Shown here: positions 56,876-64,000 of the stretch, piece by piece
Numbering within the stretch: the first letter of the stretch is position 1
Layout of the letters: each line of letters opens with the position of its first letter
Origin: Cycas panzhihuaensis
Lineage: Eukaryota > Cycadophyta
Assembly: GCA_023213395.1 (NCBI GenBank)
Contig: CM041465.1
Span: 135,787,741 to 135,851,740, forward strand
Reading direction: 5' to 3'
Length of the DNA stretch: 64,000 nucleotides
Position numbers and translations under genes: made by a program
Notes under the pieces: model-generated
The model's input: the letters and a program-made list of their open reading frames with translations, nothing else
Database searches by the model: none
What the model was told of the DNA's origin: nothing

Positions 56876-57040
56876 TCTAGTGGGTTTTCTAAATTTTTAG
56901 GAATGCCATCTCTAAAATAGAACCATTTATGAGTACTTAGTATAGTGGACTAGTTGTAAGCCTGATGAAGTAACATGGGAGTTAAAGGAATTTATCAAGT
57001 AACATCTATATCTTTAGCACTTTAGGGACTCAACATCTAA
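56876..57040 (+). pseudogene. G2 chromodomain-like integrase tail
   Basis: It continues the G2 frame after T: PDEVTWELKEFIK (about 56970) fits the end of a gypsy chromodomain (Thr-Trp-Glu-Leu, then Phe). It aligns with G1 at about 22230-22340 (ACATCTATATCTT shared). Confidence 0.55.
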
Positions 57041-57052
57041 GGGAGGGGGACC
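57041..57052 (+). promoter_or_regulatory. G2 polypurine tract
   Basis: GGGAGGGGGACC directly before the LTR. Confidence 0.65.
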
Positions 57053-57360
57053 TATTAAGGAACTTTCTAAGGTTAATGACACAAGAGCATATGATTGCTT
57101 GGAGAAGGTTAATGCTAAAGTCATAGCTATATGATTAAGGAAGAGAAGGTTAAGGATATTTATTAATTCATGTGCACAAGCCTCATATCTCCATAAATGG
57201 GATTAAAGGGCCCATGGTCCACCAATAGGATGCTAGTGTTAATGGTTATTTTTGCTTATATAAGGCCAAGTAATTATAAAAGGAACTCTTATTCTACCTT
57301 ATTATCTTTTGAGATCGTATGAGAGTATATCTTATCTTTTAGTGATTATTAAGCTTTCTT
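57053..57360 (+). repeat. G2 3' LTR
   Basis: Direct repeat of 39044-39352; TATA-like GCTTATATAAGGC near 57258. Confidence 0.75.
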
Positions 57361-58241
57361 GTGCTCCTTTGATATAATTGTGCTATTGATTCTTTAATAG
57401 CGATATTTGAGCTCCCAAATTTCTTTATAAGGTGTTCTTTATATAAAACTCATGGATTAGATCATTGCACAACATGTCAATATATTTCAATAGTTTATTC
57501 TTACAAAATGTATTGGATTATAACAAACAAAAGTTGGGTTAACCTAGTTACATTAGTAAGAGCATGGAATTGGGAGCAATAGACCTATTAGACTTAGGTA
57601 AGCTAGTAAACAACTAGCTAAGAGTCATAAAGCAGTAAGATGGGGCCATTATATACTTGCAATGCATTAATGAGAGCTTTAATAATAATAGTATACTTAA
57701 ATAGTATTGCTATCTGCTATGGGTAGGTAAATTTTAGTGTGAATTAAGATATGCCTTACTTGGTTTTGAATGGTCTAGGTTATAATAGAATAGTCAAGGT
57801 TCCCACAACTTCCTTTATTTAAATGAATGATTAATATTATGGGGAATATAATGGTGACTTAAAAATATCCTAATAATATAAGGAACATAGCAATAATTGA
57901 TCAATATAGCCAAGTCTCAAGTTTATGAACTCAACTTTGACTATTAAATAGGTTTAAAAATAAACCCTATGAGCTACTTCATATCACTGGCATAATTAAT
58001 TTCTAAAATTTATTTTACCTCTCAAAGAATTGAGTAAGTTTTTATCATGATTAAGGCCGTGGTAGACCCAATCAACCAAATCTAAATGTCCTGAATGACC
58101 CACATATTTGGATCTAAACTATATATCATGAGTGAGAATAAAATTGACACATGACTTGCCCTAGATACCAAGAAGATGATAAGAGATCTATGTACAAGTA
58201 TATAATGTATGTTTTATGTTTTTTATTTTGTATTTTATTTA

Positions 58242-58276
<35 letters not shown>

Positions 58277-60990
58277 ATTTTTAGTATTTTTTATTTTAGG
58301 ATATAAAAGGATATTAAAGTGATGAGTCTATTCATAGGGGACCAAGTTAACTAGTAAGTGATAGTATTATTTAATAAAGTGAGGCTATAAAAGAGCCTAA
58401 AAATAGGGCCATAAAGATTAAACTAGTAGGAGAACTTGGGTAGTTCATATGAGCTATCTCTAAGAGCCTTTTATTTAGGAAATAAGTGAATAAGAAGCCT
58501 ATGAAAAGGCAATAATAATAAGCTAGACCATTACTATAATAAGGATCAAGTGGGAATGTTGTAAGGAAGCACATCACATGATCAAGTTGCCAGATTGCTA
58601 CTTGGGTTGTAAGCTGCATATATATGAAAGTAGTCCATCTATAGGTAGAAGATAGATTTAAAAGCCTAAAAGAAGGTCATGAGTATAGAAGCCTACACAG
58701 GGCAAGTGCTAGATAGCAAAGGGTATTTGTGAATGGGTTATGTCATTGAATTGGTATCTTAAAATTGAGACTATTAAATAAAAATATTGATATGCATAAG
58801 ATGGGTTACCTAAGGGCCCTTTTTCACTAAAGTGCATTAAGGGTGTTAGGGGTTACTTAATGAAATAGGCTTGTATAGCTTACATAGATATGTTTGGTGC
58901 TAAAAAATAAGCCTCTAGACTATAAACACTAGTATGTTAGGAGAGAGTTATCTCAGGTAAACTTTTATAAAATGAAGTGCATTAATAACATTTTAATTGC
59001 ATTAATTAATAGCTATTTTAAAGGTACTTTGAAGCTTAGTGCATGAAGGACATGCTACAACAATAGCATGTTTTATTATGTGAGGTGATAATCTAAAGAA
59101 TAATCAATCTAATAGGATATATAGCGTAAGAATGTGACTCTTTGAATTTAAGTTTGGATGATTATAAAAATAGTGTTTTTGTTATTTATTCATTTCATTT
59201 TCATATTAAAGTTTAGGAAATTTCTATTAGGTTTTCCTATCCTAATCATTGTGGAGTTCATTACAGTTGGACTCATTAGATTTGCATAAATGAGATGGAT
59301 CAATAGGTACCAAACTTGATAGGCCTAACCCTTTTGATTTTTGGCAATTCGTAATTTTAGGATTTATCTAAGTTTTGAGGAGGTTACTTTATTTTTAATT
59401 TTTTTGGTTAAATAGGGTTTAATCAAATCCCTATTGGTGGCTATAACGAGGTAGTTTAATGCTTTGACTAGTTTGAAAAGACCAATTTTGATCTATTTTC
59501 TAAATTTATAGTGTTTTCATTTTTTAAAATAAGTTTTTGACCTACATAAAACTTCATGGGATGTGGCCTAAAATAGACCATAGTACTCTAAAGTTAGATA
59601 ATGCCATGATATCATGAAGTTTAAATTTTTTCAATATTATGATATATAAGGTATAAATTATCTACCATGGGACAGATAAGAATCTTTGTAGGATGATTAA
59701 CATTAGATAGTATTTTTTATTTTTTTATTTACATTACTAGTTTTAATAAAGTATTATTAGTTAATAAGTTGTTATCGTTGAGGACATGTTTATAATGTAG
59801 TTTCTAAATTATTTTTGGTAGTGTTTTAGTGTGTTATAGTGGTAAATAAATGTGATAACTCTAATTTTGACATGCTTAGCCTCACTAAGAATATGGATGA
59901 TCAGATGAGGGATATCTTGGCCTATTGTCAACTCATCTAGATTATTATGCCATGCTGATATATTTTGAATAAGGCCTTATTGATTGATATTACTACACAC
60001 TAGGATAAGAGATGAAAAAGTTTGTATTTATTATTAGTTAGAGACATTATAGTGAGTCCTCACAATGTGAGGAGAATTTTGCAAGTTCCATGTAGTGGAC
60101 CACCTCCTAAGTTAGGATAATTTCCAAGTATAAATAGGGCACATACATCTATAGCTCATTTCTTCTTTTATAGTTGAGAGTGGGTTCAAAGAGGTGATAA
60201 TCTTATCCATTTTTTAGCCTCAAGAGCTCCACTATATTTCAACTAACTACAACCTCTTTTAACATCAACTAGGTCTCATACTTTATATATTTATTGCTAG
60301 GGTTTCACCATTTAATTGCATAATAGTTTAGTAGCTACTTAACATCCTAGCTAAATGATTATATATTGATTACGCTTGTGCTTTACTTATTATGCCAATG
60401 ATACAAAATATCACAAAAGTATCTATCAATCTTAAGTTTACTCCAACTACCTTGATTAGTATTTGACCACCCTTTGTCAATTTAATATGTTGTTTCTCCC
60501 TTCAAAATTTGATTTTATGACTTGATTAGCCCTCTTTTGAAGTATAACATTGCTCTATAATAGTTTTTATTTTAATTTTTTTTTAGTAATTTTTATAAAA
60601 GATCACTTTTTTTGCCTCTTTATATTAGTTATATTTTTTAATAAAGATTGTATTTTTTGTAATATCCCAAAAATACAAGCTTCTTCTTAAAATATAGTCT
60701 TCATATAACTAAAAATATGAGCTCTATTTTGGTCATGTTTTTAGTGTATTTTTTTATTATGTTTTTTAATTTATTAATTATATTTTTCACTGTTAGTTGT
60801 ATTTTTTACTCTTGGTTGTATTTTTTATTTTTTTGTGTATAAAAAAAGTAGCAGTAAACCATTTTTTCTTATCATATAAACATTGGATTATGAGAAACTA
60901 TAACTTAATGCCCCCACTCCTCCCATCTTTTTATCCCTCCTTTCTTCTATTTTTCTCTATAAAATTTTATTATTTTTTCATACAAGGATG
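57361..60990. other. Unassigned AT-rich sequence
   Basis: No protein motif on either strand. An (ATT)n microsatellite lies at about 58239-58275. A good TATA box with GC-flanked end, AGTATAAATAGGGC, sits near 60138 but no downstream coding frame follows; it may be the promoter of an unrecognised LTR. Confidence 0.35.
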
Positions 60991-60999
60991 AGATAAATT

Positions 61000-61303
61000 T
61001 GAAAGAGGTCAATGTATCAAGGTCATTTGTATAGATTAATTAAGTAACCTTAGGATATATTATTAGCATTAGTCTCTTAGTGAAATGTATTTTATATGCA
61101 TTTAGATATAATTTTGGGTTCATATGAAAAGGTCCTAACCCTAATGCTCACCCTCAATAATAAAAGGTGAAATCTCAAAGAGGAAGTCATTATTTATTCT
61201 CACTTCCAAACTTTGTTCTTATATCTTGTTTCATCTCTTTTTCATTCTCTATTACTATTACGTATATGTGAGTGATTTATTCCCTAAATCCATCCTTCCT
61301 TCA
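61000..61303 (+). repeat. 5' LTR of a copia-like element (start not defined)
   Basis: Sequence ending CCTTCCTTCA lies 2 bp before a perfect tRNA-iMet primer site. A TATA-like AATAATAAAAGG is at about 61157. The partner LTR lies outside the window, so the left edge (about 61000) is a guess. Confidence 0.45.
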
Positions 61304-61305
61304 CG

Positions 61306-61317
61306 TGGTATCAGAGC
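61306..61317 (+). promoter_or_regulatory. Primer-binding site (tRNA-iMet)
   Basis: Perfect TGGTATCAGAGC, plus strand. Confidence 0.85.
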
Positions 61318-63187
61318 TAGAAGGGGATCTATTTACTCCATTCCACTTGCATGGAGTCATTTTACCTCTCCTTCACCTTCAATGTGAAGTATTGAGAGAG
61401 CACTTATTATTTTTAAAATTTTGAGAGCTTTTTCTATCATGCAAAACTTGTATTTTATTTATAGCACATTTCGGTATCCTCTATTTATTTTTAGGTGTAT
61501 TGAGGATCAAAGTTATTAGCCAAAAGAAGGTTTTATAGCTTTAGCTCTAAAAAAAATTCTGTTTTTAATCAATATTTATAGTTAATTTAAATCTTATTAA
61601 GAGAGATTCTATTGACTTTTCATTATAAATCAATTGCCAATTATAAAATATATGTTGTAAAGTTATAAGGAAATTTTTTAGCTACTTATAACTGGCAAAA
61701 ATAAGCCTAAACCATTCAGAAAAAGGCTATTTAGACCTATGAGAGGTGAAAATCAAAAGTTGTATGTTTTAGCTAAAAATTTACAAGGAGGGATATTCAA
61801 GAAAGAAAAAAAAAAATATCTTCTATATCATCTCAAAATTTTGCCTCGATTGGCCTAAAAACGTAGAAGTTTAGTTAGCCTTAATTTGACTACTTTTTTG
61901 AGAAATTTTCTTAAAATTTTTAATGTATATTAAATTTTCTTAAGGTCTTTAGTAACCTTAGCCTCAAGGAATCCAACAAATAAGTTTTATTAGATTTGAT
62001 ATACTAAAGAGAGATTTTTTTTTTTTTTAATTCAGATTTCTGCTAAGGAGAGTCTCATAGGAGTTTCGATAAGTTTTGGGTTATTTCTACTCATTTTTAA
62101 AAGTTTTACTAGAAGACTTTTTGACTCACCACAGTGAGATCTATTATCTAGAAGAGTGAAGTTTTGAGCTAAAGATTTAGATTCCTCTCGCTTTTCCTTG
62201 TACTTTCTTTGTTGGTCAAATTTTAAGTTTAGAAGTAAAATTTTAAGATTTTTATTTTTTCCTTTTTCTTAACGAAAAAGAAGGGGTCTTTTAAATAAAA
62301 AAGTAAAAAAAAAAAAACTTATTGTAATAGTAAAACACTTAGATCGTAGTAAAATTTGGTGTTTATACTTAGTATCTTTATATATTTATTTATGTGTAAA
62401 TGCATTGATAGATAAAAGCATAAAAACAAGTATCAATACATTAGCAATTTATTTCAATAATATAAATGTAAATATATTTTCATATTTTCAAAAATGAACC
62501 CATTGTATTTAATTTATACTACTAGTTCTTAACTTCCGTGCACACTCATCTTAGTTGAAATAGACCATGGTTGGCTAAAGTTTGGGCCCTAAGGAAGGTA
62601 TAAGTTTTATATTAGTTCTAGTCTTAATCATAATATTGGTGGAGTGATGGGTTAGCTGTACCTATGGGCTCCTTTCAAGGATTATCTTGATAACTAATTG
62701 AGATAACTAAAATCTTCAAGTAAAATTAAAATTAACTAAATTCAATATCTGTCATAGCCATGAGATTTGTATGTATCATTTGACTCTTTGGAGGAGGTAT
62801 ATAACTATTCACTAGTAAACTAGGTGAGGATTGGGAGTACTTAGGCTCCACTATGACTTGGATTTCATCACCAAACATAGATGCAAATATTATGGACAAA
62901 GGTCCTAATCATATACTAGAAGTCCTAGGCATTGAAACCTCACCTATATTTGGATATAATTTAGATGTTAGTGGTATGACACATCACCACTCTTTGTTAG
63001 CTCTACATTAGGCATCATTCTTGTATCATTACTTATACTCATTCTTCATAGTTATTAAAAAATACTTAATTATTACTTATGTTCTCATCATAATATTTAT
63101 TTTTGTATTCCTATTACGTTAGGTGTACTAGCCACTTGTGTTAGTGGTACATACTTTTATCATCTCTTCTACTTCTTCATCATTACC
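61318..63187 (+). other. Leader of the right-edge copia-like element
   Basis: A 1.9-kb AT-rich leader with poly-T/poly-A runs (about 62018, 62308). No coding motif. Confidence 0.4.
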
Positions 63188-64000
63188 ATGTCATCTCAAT
63201 TCAAGTAGAATATCAACTGCATATTGATAGGCAAAGAAAATTGAGATTTGTGGTACATTAGAGTTAAAAATACTGCAAAGTATGAAGGCCTTTGAAGAGC
63301 ATACTTCTAATAGAACTATTCCAATAGCTCCTACAGATAATATAACCAAACTATAATGGGAGATAGATGATGAAAAGATACATGTAAGAATTTTGTTGGT
63401 TACTAATTACTCCTTGCATAACATAATTAATGAAGAGTAATATGATATAACTTGAAAGGTCCTTGAAGTTCTTAAGAAGAACTTTGATATCAAGTTAGAC
63501 TAAGAATTTGTTCATCTTGTTATGAAAATGAACAAATTAAAAATATAGAAGTGACAAGCTCATGAGATAATAAATCTCCTTTGACCAATAAAATAGGTAA
63601 TTGACAAAGATTTTAAGACCTAATGCATCACTTAACCATTCTTGATCCAAGCATGTTTACATATCCCTGATTATAAAAACTTACTTAGAAGTCTTCAATC
63701 TAGTAGAATATTGAAGACACTCAACTTCAAAGAACTTGTCAAGAAGTTTATAGAATTTGATAAGACCTTTGATACTAGCTTTCTATCCTTTGACTCTCTT
63801 CTAGATGCAACCTTTGAGGTGGAAAAAGAAACTTTCTACACAGAGAATCTCTCATGGTAGAGGAAATAAATGAGCAAGAAGAAGAGGAAGAAACATGCAA
63901 AATCATCCATAAGGTTAACCAAATCCTTAGTCACAACCTCAACAGTCTCAAGGCTAAGGGTAACCTCAACAAAAATTAAGATATTTAGACCAAACTCATA
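63188..64000 (+). pseudogene. Copia-type gag, partial (runs off right edge)
   Basis: From ATG 63188 several frames together show a capsid-like order: a Trp-Tyr-Ile-Arg block (about 63245), WEIDDEKIHVRILLVTNYSL (about 63357), KVLEVLKKNF (about 63456), LVMKMNKLK, and an open stretch at 63642-63860 with FKELVKKFIEFDKTFDTSF. The 'W...D..A...I...L' then 'W..L...F' spacing fits copia UBN2-type capsids, and the tRNA-iMet primer site upstream agrees. Stops interrupt it repeatedly. Protease and pol would lie beyond the window. Confidence 0.5.

Larger units (their letters stand above)
39044..57360 (+). mobile_element. G2: internally deleted Ty3/gypsy element split by T
   Basis: LTRs at 39044-39352 and 57053-57360 (about 308 bp). 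Between the 5' LTR and integrase there are only about 730 bp, so gag, protease, reverse transcriptase and RNase H are gone. Integrase (about 40080-40992) and the chromodomain-like tail (56876-57040) are contiguous once T and one copy of its duplication are removed. No target duplication of G2 itself could be seen. Confidence 0.75.

Noticed and set aside
60130-60990. Possible host promoter and gene after AGTATAAATAGGGC
   Set aside because: A good TATA-like site, but no coding frame with motifs or splice pattern follows; noted only as unassigned.
1-64000. CRISPR arrays, operons, bacterial promoters or phage genes
   Set aside because: All tandem repeats are retroelement leaders, primer-site arrays or microsatellites. 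The sequence is of plant nuclear type throughout.

Overview
The window looks like intergenic heterochromatin from a large, retrotransposon-rich land-plant genome. It is AT-rich outside a few elements. LTR retrotransposons of both the Ty1/copia and Ty3/gypsy orders fill it, nested in one another and mostly decayed. Primer-binding sites complementary to plant initiator tRNA-Met (TGGTATCAGAGC) recur throughout. I found no convincing host gene, rRNA gene, intact tRNA gene or CRISPR array. The species cannot be named from sequence alone; a gymnosperm or a large-genome monocot would fit.

Layout, left to right. 1-6949: two copies of one copia-like family (A, minus strand; B, plus strand) in inverted orientation. 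6950-9262: 3' part of a second copia-like family (D2). About 9300-10685: a gypsy integrase scrap and a minus-strand copia gag-protease relic. 12483-about 22680: an old plus-strand Ty3/gypsy chromovirus-type element (G1), split by two later insertions: F (14075-18092, identical 246-bp LTRs, gag and protease only) and C (19957-21772, a 1.8-kb non-coding LTR element on the minus strand). About 22898-26756: element D with an LTR pair. 28201-29049: two LTRs of one family facing each other. 29971-35650: a full-length decayed Ty1/copia element (E). 39044-57360: an internally deleted gypsy element (G2) split by a 15.9-kb minus-strand Tat-lineage Ty3/gypsy element (T, 40993-56870). From about 61000: the 5' end of another copia-like element running off the right edge. 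Stretches 26757-28200, 29050-29970, 35656-39043 and 57361-61000 hold no gene I can recognise.

Element T is the most informative part. Its gag-pol (54746 to 48090) is one 2219-codon reading frame that carries about 30 in-frame stops but no frameshift, the pattern expected from C-to-T decay of silenced DNA. Between integrase and the 3' LTR it carries two divergently oriented genes. One is an archaeal-type RNase H (minus strand, 44606-43983), downstream of integrase and not in the more usual place between RNase H and integrase. The other is an antisense gene (plus strand, 45571-47458) that resembles the plant mobile domain (PMD) family, with a recognisable GT-AG intron and a charged, helix-prone C-terminus. 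The RNase H fused to the reverse transcriptase lacks its usual first Asp, whereas the separate RNase H keeps all four acidic positions.

The nesting gives a relative chronology. G1 and G2 are oldest. T and C inserted later, and both have clean 5-bp target-site duplications. F is youngest: its two LTRs show no difference over 246 bp, although its coding region is frameshifted and lacks reverse transcriptase and integrase, so it was probably mobilised in trans.
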